Shown here: piece by piece, positions 13,494-21,165 of the stretch
Position numbering within the stretch: position 1 is the first letter of the stretch
Layout of the letters: the number at the start of each line of letters is the position of its first letter
Virus record (IMG/VR): IMGVR_UViG_3300048927_000205
Span: 1-26,713 of that record
Length of the DNA stretch: 26,713 nt
Strand: one strand, 5' to 3'
Origin: a virus
Made by a program: the position numbers and the translations under genes
The notes under the pieces: model-generated
The model's input: the letters and a program-made list of their open reading frames with translations, nothing else
Database searches by the model: none
What the model was told of the DNA's origin: nothing

Positions 13494-14890
13494 AGTGGAG
13501 TGAGCGTTACGCCATCATCACCTACTTGGTACTGTTTTCCATTTGCATCTTGAATCACCTGGCCGGGTAGTGCAGACCTTTGGACATTTGATTGCTGGTA
13601 GAGGTTGTTAATCACCTGTTGGCGGTTTTCTGCTTTCTGTTGGATGACCGCAGGGCTGTCCCCCGGTTGAGGGAAATATTGCGCGTTGGCATTGTCGAAC
13701 TCGCTTTGACTGATTGCTGCGCCCGATTCCCGACGAAGGACGGCGTTCACAAAGTTTCGCTGCGCTTGTTCATACTGCTGGCGGTCTGAAGACTTAAAGA
13801 AGTTCGTAGGATTCTTTGAACCGAGGATATTGCCCAAGCTTGTAGAGGCGAATTGACTCCCAAGTTTCGTAAGAATGATGTCTGCTGAATTGGTACGGTC
13901 TGCATAACCCTGTACCTGAGATTGGACGGCGGTCTGAGGCTTTCCATTTAAGGTTTGATTCGACTGGCTGGAAGCAATATCCGCATAGGTTTTGGCAAGC
14001 TGTGCTCTGTAGAGCGGATCGCTTTGCTTCAGTTGCTCATCGAGCTTTGCTTTCTCTACTTCTCGGTTGTAGGCGATTGTGTCTCGTTGCGTCTGGTATG
14101 CCTGTGCGTTTGCGGTCCTTTGGGCGTCAAGCTTTGCTTGCTGTTGCTTGTCGGCGAAGTTATATACGGCATCTATCACTTTGTTCCTGTATTGGTACTG
14201 AGCCTGTGCGTCCTGTTCGTGGATTTGAAACAGAGTGTCGAGATGGGTCTTTGCTTGTTCGAGGATGGATTGGGAGAGCTGCTGATCTCCCTGAGCCGAA
14301 GCAACCTCCGCCTGGTTCGCTAAAGCCTGGACTTGAAGAGGAAGAGCCTGAATCGCTGCCTTTCTATTATTCTCTGCCTGGATGCCTGAAAGCTGCCCTA
14401 CAAGTCCCCCCTGGCCTTCTGCGGCGAGATTGCGTTGCTGCGCCTGGGCGGTGATGCCTGCGATCTGCGCGGTTGTTGCTGCGAGCTTGCTCTGAGCTGC
14501 TTTTACGACTGCTGCTTTGGCGTTTACGTCGTTCTGCGCCTGGGGGATGCCAGAAGCGGCGAAATCCTGATTGTATTGATCGGTGGATGAAGGGGGCGGA
14601 GCAAATTGCTTAAAATAGTTTGAGAAAAGATTGCTTGAGCTTGTGTCTGTCGGGTTCGGGTCCGTAGGAGGAGTGAGGGTGGCAGCATTTGCACCGATGA
14701 CCGCCATGCCGTTGGCGATGTGTGGCGTAGGATCAGTGAGAGTTGGAGCAGGAGGAAGCTGGATAGGTGCGGTGGGTGCAAGGCTTGCAGAAGTGATAGG
14801 GCCAATGGGTTGCCCTGTCTGTGAATTGAAAGAAGATTGCGCTTGCCCCGGTAGAAGCTCTTTTCCTGTGTTGTAGTCGTAAGTCGCCAT
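13490..14890 (-). CDS. Putative internal virion protein (ejection protein)
   Basis: 466 residues. The N-terminal 90 are disordered and Pro/Thr-rich; residues about 115-320 are a long Ala/Gln-rich helical region (AQSKLAATTAQIAGITAQAQ and following); the C-terminal domain has the block NFVNAVLRRESGAAIS followed by QYFPQPGDSP and a Gln-rich helix, which I have seen conserved in internal virion proteins of short-tailed phages. It is coupled by ATGA to the second large helical protein downstream, which fits a pair assembled in the capsid and ejected with DNA. Leader CTAATAACAAAACT. Confidence 0.72.
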   Translation of the reverse strand: MATYDYNTGKELLPGQAQSSFNSQTGQPIGPITSASLAPTAPIQLPPAPTLTDPTPHIANGMAVIGANAATLTPPTDPNPTDTSSSNLFSNYFKQFAPPPSSTDQYNQDFAASGIPQAQNDVNAKAAVVKAAQSKLAATTAQIAGITAQAQQRNLAAEGQGGLVGQLSGIQAENNRKAAIQALPLQVQALANQAEVASAQGDQQLSQSILEQAKTHLDTLFQIHEQDAQAQYQYRNKVIDAVYNFADKQQQAKLDAQRTANAQAYQTQRDTIAYNREVEKAKLDEQLKQSDPLYRAQLAKTYADIASSQSNQTLNGKPQTAVQSQVQGYADRTNSADIILTKLGSQFASTSLGNILGSKNPTNFFKSSDRQQYEQAQRNFVNAVLRRESGAAISQSEFDNANAQYFPQPGDSPAVIQQKAENRQQVINNLYQQSNVQRSALPGQVIQDANGKQYQVGDDGVTLTPL

Positions 14891-14905
14891 AGTTTTGTTA
14901 TTAGT

Positions 14906-15127
14906 CTACGTCATGCTGATTGCTCTCCAAGCGTTGTTCACATGGTCGTACACGTAAAGACGGTAGGTCGTACCGTTCTTGTAGATCGCAAATGAATCCC
15001 TGAATGTTTTTGGCGTCCAAGTCGGCGCACTGGTGACATAGGGGAACGTACCAGAGATACTTTCTAGTCTGTTTGTCTCAGGCTGCGGTGTGAGATTCGG
15101 TTCCTGGTAGTCGTGTTTTAGTTCCAT
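14906..15127 (-). CDS. Small tail-associated virion protein
   Basis: 73 residues with a disordered acidic/Pro-rich N-terminus and a beta-rich C-terminus (RDSFAIYKNGTTYRLYVYD, ending VNNAWRAI). Patterns such as Y-x-x-G-T-T-Y-R-L-Y-V-Y-D occur in small phage structural proteins and fibre caps. It is placed between the beta-rich tail protein (one-base gap) and the internal virion protein, so a virion role is likely. Confidence 0.55.
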   Translation of the reverse strand: MELKHDYQEPNLTPQPETNRLESISGTFPYVTSAPTWTPKTFRDSFAIYKNGTTYRLYVYDHVNNAWRAISMT

Positions 15128-15128
15128 A

Positions 15129-16601
15129 TCATTCAGTTTTAGGCTCCATCGGCTCTCCGTACACCTCGATTGCTTTCACTTTCACCGAACCGGCTGTATA
15201 TGTAAGTAGAAGTGAGAGCTGGTCTTCACAGTAGATTGACGCATCAAGACTCTTGCGGCGGATCGCTCCATCGACTGCATAAGAAGCGGTGCCGAAGGAT
15301 TTAACCACGGTGTCTTCGTCCTTAAAGACTCCTACAGAGATAGAATCTCCCGAGGCAAGTGGTTCACCGAAGACAAGATCAATGCGGCTGATCTCAAACT
15401 TGGTTTGAAGAGAGAAGTATGCTGTCTGTGCGGTGACGCCTATAGCTGGTGAGTTTGCAGTGCTGAAGGGATAGGCTTTGAGAAGTGGAGTGTCATCAGC
15501 AACAAACACGTACCCTTTCATCAATTGACCATCGACAAAGGTGATGTTCTTTGAAGCTGTTGAGAGGAAGGGATGAAGATACGCAGTAGGTGCGTCGCCG
15601 TCGAGCTTTCCGAAGGTTTTTACGGCCTTGTTGCTGCCGCTCGTTCCGCCCCAGAGCAACGCATCACCATAATGAGAGGTCGCGGGCCTGCCGTACTGAA
15701 GCGCACCTGACGTATTCACCGAGTAAATGCCTGTTGCACGTGAAAAGACCTTTTTCGGCTCCATTCCGAACGCTACTTGCCAGATTCCCGTAACTCCGTA
15801 AGCAAAAACACCGATTGGCGTGTGTTCGAGAGCATAGATGTAGGGATCGGGGATCGAATACTCTCGGAGTGGGAGTGTTGAGTAGGTGTCCCAGAAGAGA
15901 ATCGTAGAACCTTCCATTGAATTGGGATCACATGCCACGTTTTTTGTGAGAGCGATTACCAAATTCAATCCATCATCAGAAATATCGGTGCAAATGCCGT
16001 ATCTGCCGATTGCAAATGCGCTTGAATCAAGATTGTCTGAACCTGAAGAACTCATGTCACCCGAATTGTCGAAAATCTTTCCGATATAGCCGGAATTTCC
16101 GAACCATATCTTGCTGAATGCGTAGTGAGAAGCGTGAATGTCATCGGAGTTTATAGTTGCCCATGAATCGTTGTATGAACCGGAGAGGTTGCAGTAGCCG
16201 ATTCTGGTACTCATGAAGTAAAAGAGATTTGATCCTCCGCTTACTTGCGTGAAAATCTCTAGCCCTTGTCGTGCGGAGAAGGATTCTGTATGGGCATCGG
16301 TCAAAGTAGTGGCAAAACCTGTATCTAATACGAGCGTGAAGATGTGTCCGGTGCTGGTTACGAAATAAGCTGTCCCGTTGGAGTTTTTTGCGGCAATGAT
16401 CGTTCCGTTAAGACTTCCAGAAACCTGGGTCGCTGAAGCTCCAGCCATAAGAAGACCGTTGTTGACGCTTTGAGAAGCACCAGCCTCGAAGAGCGATGTG
16501 ATGCCGTCTCCTTTGAAGAAAATCCCTCCTCTTCCAAGATGAGCACCGAACGAAAGTCCTGTAAGAAAGTCTTTGCTGGTTAAGGTGAGGATGGGTTTCA
16601 T
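15129..16601 (-). CDS. Beta-rich tail protein, possibly tail nozzle/propeller
   Basis: 490 residues, almost entirely beta with recurrent strand pairs such as GTAYFVTSTGHIFTLVLD, IWFGNSGYIGKIF, LLWGGTSGSNKAVKTFG and a C-terminal jelly-roll-like region. The repeated G-x-x-Y/F-x-x-D-x-G-type loops suggest a beta-propeller, as in tail tubular protein B/gp12-like nozzles and other podovirus tail hub proteins. There is no enzymatic motif. It lies between the glycine-rich adhesin and the internal virion proteins. The nozzle assignment is a fold-level inference. Confidence 0.6.
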   Translation of the reverse strand: MKPILTLTSKDFLTGLSFGAHLGRGGIFFKGDGITSLFEAGASQSVNNGLLMAGASATQVSGSLNGTIIAAKNSNGTAYFVTSTGHIFTLVLDTGFATTLTDAHTESFSARQGLEIFTQVSGGSNLFYFMSTRIGYCNLSGSYNDSWATINSDDIHASHYAFSKIWFGNSGYIGKIFDNSGDMSSSGSDNLDSSAFAIGRYGICTDISDDGLNLVIALTKNVACDPNSMEGSTILFWDTYSTLPLREYSIPDPYIYALEHTPIGVFAYGVTGIWQVAFGMEPKKVFSRATGIYSVNTSGALQYGRPATSHYGDALLWGGTSGSNKAVKTFGKLDGDAPTAYLHPFLSTASKNITFVDGQLMKGYVFVADDTPLLKAYPFSTANSPAIGVTAQTAYFSLQTKFEISRIDLVFGEPLASGDSISVGVFKDEDTVVKSFGTASYAVDGAIRRKSLDASIYCEDQLSLLLTYTAGSVKVKAIEVYGEPMEPKTE

Positions 16602-16602
16602 A

Positions 16603-17649
16603 CTAATGCTTGGTGTCGTTCATCAGCGTCGTGGAATGTGAGGCTGCGTTGGCGATAGTCGCGGTGTGTTTCGTGTTGTTACTGAGCGAAGCTGAATGAA
16701 TTGCTTGGTTTATCGCGCCAGTGATCTTGAAAAGAATGTTTGAAGTGCGGGTGAGCGTATAGGTTGCCTGAGCGAGAGGCATTGAAATGGCGAAGCCAAG
16801 CGTCTTGAGACTCAGGGTGTAGCTAGCTTGAGCTGCTGCGAGGTAGAGGAACGTGGGCGACCAGGTGCCGCTTGAGTTGAACACCCAGATATCATTGCCC
16901 CCCGAAGTGGTGTGCGTGCCGCCGCAGGTTGTGGGATTGAGCACGACTCCAATTTTCGCTGAGAAGATCACAACGCCTGAAGCACCGCTGCCTGCCGTAG
17001 CTCCATTACTCGCCCCACCTCCGCCGCTGCCTGTGTTCGCAGTGCCATCCGCTCCATTTGTAGAGCCGTCAAAAGCACCTGCGTTTCCACCCCCTCCTGC
17101 GCCTCCTGTGCCTGCCACCCCGCCACTGCCAGGGGAAATATCGGTCGCACCTCCCCCTCCAGCCGCTCGGGTGACTGAGGAGCCCGTAATCGAACTAGCA
17201 GTGCCATCTCCGCCGTTTCCAGCCACCTTTCCATTCGTGCCGCTGGCATTGCCGCCCGCAGTGCTCGATCCACCCCCACCTCCGGCACCATTCGTGCCGC
17301 TATTCCCTCCCACATGCCCCGTTCCGGTCGTTGCTGTGCTGGAACCACCGTTGTGGTTGTTATCCCCTGCGCCGCCGCCTGAAGCTCCATTGCTACCATC
17401 GAAATTGTCTCTACCGCCGCGCCCGCCTCCCAAAGCAGTGATTCCAAGAGCCGATGACGTATTGCCATCATTACCCGGCGTAGCTGTTGCAGCCACAGTG
17501 ATAGCGAAAGGACCAGCCCCGAGAGCTGCGTCCGTTGTAGTGCCAGGAATGTACTCACCAGCCCCTCCGCCGCCGCGAGCCGAAGTGACATTGGTCACAC
17601 CTCCTGGTGCTCCTCCTCCTACGATCAGATAAGTAATGTTATTCGCCAT
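16603..17649 (-). CDS. Glycine-rich adhesin-like virion protein
   Basis: 348 residues from the ATG at 17649, one base after the previous stop; an in-frame ATG at 17730 is inside the previous gene and would give an odd N-terminus. It begins NITYLIVGGGAPGG, the usual opening of the phage glycine-rich domain, and continues with about 210 residues of GG/GGG/GNGG repeats (to about residue 255), resembling the polyglycine-helix adhesins of T-even-type phages. The pattern ends in VVIFSAKIG and IWVFNSSGTW. The C-terminal 80 residues are Thr/Ser/His-rich with a repeat ending NDTKH/NNTKH. Likely a receptor-binding or fibre-tip protein. Confidence 0.72.
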   Translation of the reverse strand: MANNITYLIVGGGAPGGVTNVTSARGGGGAGEYIPGTTTDAALGAGPFAITVAATATPGNDGNTSSALGITALGGGRGGRDNFDGSNGASGGGAGDNNHNGGSSTATTGTGHVGGNSGTNGAGGGGGSSTAGGNASGTNGKVAGNGGDGTASSITGSSVTRAAGGGGATDISPGSGGVAGTGGAGGGGNAGAFDGSTNGADGTANTGSGGGGASNGATAGSGASGVVIFSAKIGVVLNPTTCGGTHTTSGGNDIWVFNSSGTWSPTFLYLAAAQASYTLSLKTLGFAISMPLAQATYTLTRTSNILFKITGAINQAIHSASLSNNTKHTATIANAASHSTTLMNDTKH

Positions 17650-17650
17650 A

Positions 17651-18067
17651 TCATGCGAGTTGGAACACACCATTAGTCCCATCGAAGTCCAGGGTGAATG
17701 AAACACCGTCCGCGATTGAGACCTGAGCACCGTAGTCGTACCAGCCGATCAGTTCATTATTCGTAGCGGTGTCGTTGTAGAGGACGATGTACTGAAATGG
17801 GCCGACCGTGCCGCCCGTTGCCGTTAGAACAAGATCAGCAATAACAAGTTTGTACGTACCGCTCGTCTGCACTGAAGATGAGACAGTGAGAGCGCGGGAA
17901 GACAGGTTTGTGTACGAGATTTCAGTGAGATCAGAGAGCTTTGTATTAGATGCTGAGGGAGGGTGAGCAGCGTTTAGGAGAGCGACTTTGAGAGAGTCTG
18001 ATCCTAGATTGTGGACCTTCTCCATCGCTGCTTCGACGAACGAATTGAATTTGTTGAGTGATGCCAT
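17651..18067 (-). CDS. Conserved small phage virion protein
   Basis: 138 residues matching a widespread phage family that starts LNKFNSFVEAAMEKVHNLGS, with SLKVALLN, SVQTSGTYKLVIADL and GPFQYIVLYND blocks and the closing SFTLDFDGTNGVFQL strand. The fold is predicted beta with one N-terminal helix. Members are found among structural genes, often near head or tail fibre genes, but their exact virion position is not settled. It lies between the adaptor and the adhesin genes with five- and one-base spacing. Confidence 0.7.
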   Translation of the reverse strand: MASLNKFNSFVEAAMEKVHNLGSDSLKVALLNAAHPPSASNTKLSDLTEISYTNLSSRALTVSSSVQTSGTYKLVIADLVLTATGGTVGPFQYIVLYNDTATNNELIGWYDYGAQVSIADGVSFTLDFDGTNGVFQLA

Positions 18068-18072
18068 ATCTC

Positions 18073-18819
18073 CTATAGGTAGCTAATAGGCTTTGGCTTC
18101 ATAACAGATCGGTGAGGGAATCTGCCCTCGATGGCGCGTCGCAATTCCTTTTCACGTCGGGCTATCTGCGCTTCCAGGCGCGTGATGAGCGTTCCATTGT
18201 CCGGTTTGTTGACCAGAAGCCAGTCGTAAGATGCATAAAGAGGAAGAAGATCATGGAAAGGACGAGGAATACCGGGAGTTTTCGTAGTGTCAGACGAGAC
18301 GAAGTAGCTTTGTGTGCGCTCGAAGAAGATTTTCCCTCCTGCGGTGGCTGCGTAGTTAGGTTTCGGAAACAGATGAATCGTATTTCCGCGCTTGAGCCAT
18401 TTGTATGGGATGCCAGTAATGCTTGAGTTGGGCGACATCGCTTCAATAGCATCGGGATCGTCGCTCGTCATCTCCTGAAGATCGACATACACTGTCGAGG
18501 TAGATGAGGCGAGGATGCGGACGGCAGTAATATTCAGGATATCGAGCGAGTTATCATCCTGCGCGATGGTGTAGTCAGCCTGGCCTGATACTAGGTTGTA
18601 TGTACCTACAGGAAGATCGGTCTGGTTGGCGTCGTCCCATTTCAGATAGTCTGAGAACGAGAGAAGTATCGGCATGAGTCGTTCAAATGCCGAGTTCACG
18701 CGGGCGGTGAACATTTTTAGAAGCGTAGAATCTCCGGTGATTTCACCGTCATTCTTGCCAATCCAAAACTCGATCATCTGAAGGATGCCGTTCTTATTCG
18801 TAGTATCAGAAAAAGGCAT
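18073..18819 (-). CDS. Head-tail adaptor-like protein
   Basis: 248 residues with an N-terminal helical region (about 1-60), a central beta region (YNLVSGQADYTIAQDD; ITAVRILASSTSTVYVDL), IPYKWLKRGNTIHLFPKP and IPRPFHDLLPLYASYDWLL, then a basic helical C-terminus (LEAQIARREKELRRAIEGR). This order resembles the adaptor/gp4- and SU10-adaptor-like proteins that sit under the portal in short-tailed phages. It follows the capsid gene after a 72-base structured intergenic stretch. The position supports the adaptor role. Confidence 0.7.
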   Translation of the reverse strand: MPFSDTTNKNGILQMIEFWIGKNDGEITGDSTLLKMFTARVNSAFERLMPILLSFSDYLKWDDANQTDLPVGTYNLVSGQADYTIAQDDNSLDILNITAVRILASSTSTVYVDLQEMTSDDPDAIEAMSPNSSITGIPYKWLKRGNTIHLFPKPNYAATAGGKIFFERTQSYFVSSDTTKTPGIPRPFHDLLPLYASYDWLLVNKPDNGTLITRLEAQIARREKELRRAIEGRFPHRSVMKPKPISYL

Positions 18820-18844
18820 AGAAAGTAGTTAGGCTTGTAATGTT

Positions 18845-18893
18845 AGTTCCCATATCCCGCCCTCCACACGCGTGAAGAGCAGAGATGAGAACT
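18845..18893 (-). repeat. Inverted repeat after the capsid gene stop
   Basis: On the transcribed strand AGTTCTCAT (18893-18885, overlapping the capsid stop codon) can pair with ATGGGAACT (18853-18845), nine pairs with one G-U. Inside it, the perfect palindrome CACGCGTG (18867-18874) forms the centre of a second hairpin. No T-run follows, so a simple rho-independent terminator is unlikely. An mRNA-stabilising or processing structure, or an attenuator, is more plausible. Confidence 0.5.
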
Positions 18894-19773
18894 ACGCGAC
18901 GTTGATATCGAGAATAACCCCCGACAAAGTGTTGGGAGTCAAGTGACCGATATCAATGCGGCTGTAGAACGCCTGGCCCGAGAAGAACATGTTCGTATCG
19001 GCTGCCGGGAAGTCGATCGTGTGAGCACGACCGTAGGTTCCGCGGAGGATGCCGAGACGCTGGCACTTCTTCACGCCTGCCATAACGTGGCCTGCGGTGA
19101 AGTCGTTAGACCAGTAATGGTCTGCGCCGAGATAATGCAGTCCTTCTACCGTGCCTTCTTTGAGTGCGCTATCGGCAGTCGCAAAGCCGTTGGCCTGTAC
19201 GAATGCTTCAAGGAACTCAAAGTCAGCGGGGCGCCAGACGAATCCGACGCCTCTCTCATTCATCAATGACTGGCCGTTCGCGGTGCGTATGACACGCTTG
19301 GTGCCGCGAATGATGTCATCAATGTTCGATGCAGAGACCGTGATCGGAGTAGTGTCCGCTGCCGGGCCTACCGCGTTCAAGTCACCGACACCGAAGTTCG
19401 CCCAGCCCGCGTGCTGTCCGAGAACAGCACCCTCGACGTACTCATTGAGAAGCGCTCCAATGCGATTGAAGAGTTCCGCTGGTTTCGTCCAGTTGCTCTG
19501 TGCGAGATCACCCCAGTCCACGACGAGACCCAAGTCGCGTCCTGTAGAAATCGTGAACGAGTCGGCGGTTTCTGCAAAGAGCTGAAGGGATGCGCCAGTA
19601 CCACGAGTAACCGTTTGCACGGAAGGCGTGGTGGACATGTACGAAGAGGAAATAGTGCGCGTATCAGTGATCGTGATGTCGCACATCTCCTTCCACGTAG
19701 TCGGATGGTCAAGACGGTCCTGAAGAACATCTTCATAGAGCGTCTGGTAGGTAATTGTATTTGCTACTGACAT
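18892..19773 (-). CDS. Major capsid protein (HK97-like fold)
   Basis: 293 residues directly after the scaffold gene. Features seen in phage capsid proteins: an N-terminal helix (NTITYQTLYEDVLQDRLDHP), an early beta region (TVTRGTGASLQLFAETADS), a spine-helix-like LFNRIGALLNEYVEGAVLGQ, and a later FVWRPADFEFLEAF / GVKKCQRLGILRG region. It lacks strong sequence similarity to textbook capsids, but the size, order (portal, scaffold, capsid, adaptor) and composition make the call firm. It begins three bases after a perfect hairpin and ends in another inverted repeat, consistent with special control of the most abundant protein. Confidence 0.82.
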   Translation of the reverse strand: MSVANTITYQTLYEDVLQDRLDHPTTWKEMCDITITDTRTISSSYMSTTPSVQTVTRGTGASLQLFAETADSFTISTGRDLGLVVDWGDLAQSNWTKPAELFNRIGALLNEYVEGAVLGQHAGWANFGVGDLNAVGPAADTTPITVSASNIDDIIRGTKRVIRTANGQSLMNERGVGFVWRPADFEFLEAFVQANGFATADSALKEGTVEGLHYLGADHYWSNDFTAGHVMAGVKKCQRLGILRGTYGRAHTIDFPAADTNMFFSGQAFYSRIDIGHLTPNTLSGVILDINVA

Positions 19774-19776
19774 GAT

Positions 19777-19802
19777 GGTTGTTAGTTAAATTTCTAACAA
19801 CC
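19777..19802 (-). promoter_or_regulatory. Perfect hairpin/operator next to the capsid start codon
   Basis: On the transcribed strand the arm GGTTGTTAG, an eight-base loop AAATTTAA and the arm CTAACAACC form a perfect 9-bp inverted repeat ending three bases before the capsid ATG. There is no Shine-Dalgarno site; the 3' arm itself carries the CTAACAAC leader motif found before other genes here, so folding would hide the likely ribosome entry region. It could be a translational switch, an mRNA-stabilising 5' end, or a DNA operator. Confidence 0.6.
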
Positions 19803-19822
19803 AGAGGGGGTCTGTATCGACC

Positions 19823-20383
19823 TTAGTCGTTGTAAAACTTCTTGCCGTTTTTGGTGTTGTCCATCATCGCGCGGACGATCTTCATTCTGATCTTGCGATC
19901 AGGAACATCGGTCGGAGACGGCGGAGTACCTTTGGCGATCCAGTACTCCGGGGTGTTCTTGGCTTGGCTCGGGCCGTTGCCGCCGCGAACATTGCTGGTC
20001 GCTACTGCATTAGCCTTTGCGGTGCGGAGTTTTTCAAGTTTGACCGTGAAATCCTCATCATCGACGAGCTTGTCAATATCCATGCTCCATTTCTTGGCCG
20101 TTGAAAGAGCAAGGTCTACTTCTTCTTCCGAGGTAATACCTGCGGCACGAAGATACGCTTTCTGTAAAAGACTGGAATCCTCTGGTTTGGTTTGAGGAGT
20201 CTCGTGCGTTTCCTTTCCGGCCTTTTTCAAGTCCTTGAGTTCACGCTTGAGTGAGCCAAGAGTCTGATTGAGCGTGTCGTAGTCCTTTTTTGGGACGGAG
20301 ACCGTTTCAATTTCGGTGCTTGTCTCGCCTTCTCCTGCGGATGTTTCAGTTGCCGCTCCTGTTTCGGTTGTTTCAGTGTCCAT
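19823..20383 (-). CDS. Capsid scaffolding protein
   Basis: 186 residues, acidic Thr/Glu-rich N-terminus (1-30), a coiled coil at about 31-58 (KDYDTLNQTLGSLKRELKDL), a helical central region (ITSEEEVDLALSTAKKWSMD; VKLEKLRTAKANAV) and a basic C-terminus (PDRKIRMKIVRAMMDNTKNG) suited to capsid binding. Charge distribution and the place just before the capsid gene are typical of phage scaffolds. Confidence 0.82.
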   Translation of the reverse strand: MDTETTETGAATETSAGEGETSTEIETVSVPKKDYDTLNQTLGSLKRELKDLKKAGKETHETPQTKPEDSSLLQKAYLRAAGITSEEEVDLALSTAKKWSMDIDKLVDDEDFTVKLEKLRTAKANAVATSNVRGGNGPSQAKNTPEYWIAKGTPPSPTDVPDRKIRMKIVRAMMDNTKNGKKFYND

Positions 20384-20484
20384 AACTGTTGGGTGTTCTT
20401 TATTTACGAGTAAGAATAAACGCGATTCACTTTTAAGGAGTGAGAACCTGGGTCAATTTTGGACGGGTTTGAGAACCGTAGAAC
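20384..20484 (-). promoter_or_regulatory. Intergenic region before the scaffold-capsid pair, with repeated octamer
   Basis: A 101-base AT-rich stretch without an ORF. It carries two copies of TGAGAACC on the plus strand (20441-20448 and 20470-20477, 29 bases apart) and a partial third copy (TAGAACC at 20479-20485). A TTGACC lies between the copies on the minus strand, but with no good -10 at normal spacing. This is a plausible site for a promoter or operator controlling scaffold and capsid expression. Confidence 0.3.
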
Positions 20485-20994
20485 CTAGATGCTGCTAAAG
20501 ATAGCCTCACAGAAGCCAGTCAGCGCAAGTGGAGCTGTGCCTCCAGAACCACCTACGTTAAACCAATCGCTCGTGTTGAAGTTGTATGCCGGGTCTCCGG
20601 GAGTAGATGACGCAATGACAACAAGCGGCGTAGTTCCAGTCGAAGAGGCACCTATAGCCGTGGTGGTGGCGTATTGGGTGCCTGCCTTGAACATGCGATA
20701 GGTAAGCGCTGTTGAACTGCCGTACGTGCTGCGGATAGCGGCGAACCGAAGCGTGGAACTTGCTGGGAAATCACGACCAATCGGGAAAGAACAGAGCGGG
20801 CCTGTAGTCGTGGCCGTGTTGAAGGCTGAACGATAGTGACAGGTGGTAACGCCTGCATTGCTCATACAGGTGTTGGTGTTATCAGTTCCCGGCGTCGCTC
20901 CGAGAGTGGGTGCCGGAATCGGCCGGAGGAACGCGAGAAGTGAAAGGATTACCGCGACCGCGATTCCTGCTACTAAAAGTATAGTGTTTTTCAT
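20485..20994 (-). CDS. Exported or membrane-anchored protein in the virion block
   Basis: 169 residues with an N-terminal signal/anchor helix (4-23, TILLVAGIAVAVILSLLAFL), a Pro/Ala linker, then a Ser/Thr-rich beta domain containing four Cys (two in TCMSNAGVTTC, one in GPLCSFP, one in LTGFCEA), which could form disulfides outside the membrane. It sits upstream of scaffold, in the place where head genes are expected. Whether it is displayed on the host, on the virion, or is an immunity-type protein is unknown. The style (short anchor plus Ser/Thr-rich domain) resembles small surface proteins of CPR bacteria. Confidence 0.65.
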   Translation of the reverse strand: MKNTILLVAGIAVAVILSLLAFLRPIPAPTLGATPGTDNTNTCMSNAGVTTCHYRSAFNTATTTGPLCSFPIGRDFPASSTLRFAAIRSTYGSSTALTYRMFKAGTQYATTTAIGASSTGTTPLVVIASSTPGDPAYNFNTSDWFNVGGSGGTAPLALTGFCEAIFSSI

Positions 20995-21012
20995 ATGTGT
21001 GATGGTTAATAG

Positions 21013-21147
21013 TTATTTCTTTTTCTCCTTCTTAGCGCGTTTCCCGGCACTTTCTACCGCTGCTAATTCTGCTTCGAGTGCCGTCTTCTCCGCCTTTAGG
21101 TGTTTGTCGCGGAGAGCTGACATTCGAGCATTCTCTAGTGTTGCCAT
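21013..21147 (-). CDS. 44-residue charged helical protein
   Basis: A 44-codon frame between the two exported-protein genes. The product is one long charged helix (RDKHLKAEKTALEAELAAVE) with a Lys-rich tail (GKRAKKEKKK). The A-rich leader (CAATTAACAATAAATACAAACGCAT) matches the leader style of neighbouring genes. It could be a small coiled-coil assembly factor. Confidence 0.6.
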   Translation of the reverse strand: MATLENARMSALRDKHLKAEKTALEAELAAVESAGKRAKKEKKK

Positions 21148-21165
21148 ATGCGTTTGTATTTATTG

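Noticed and set aside
16853-17632. Long plus-strand Pro-rich ORF (259 codons)
   Set aside because: It is the complement of the GGN-rich adhesin gene: glycine codons read as proline/alanine. It has no leader, is low-complexity and lies within a well-supported gene.
17650-17730. Longer N-terminus of the glycine-rich protein from ATG 17730
   Set aside because: It would overlap the end of the preceding gene by 80 bases in another frame; the ATG at 17649 begins exactly at the family's usual N-terminus.
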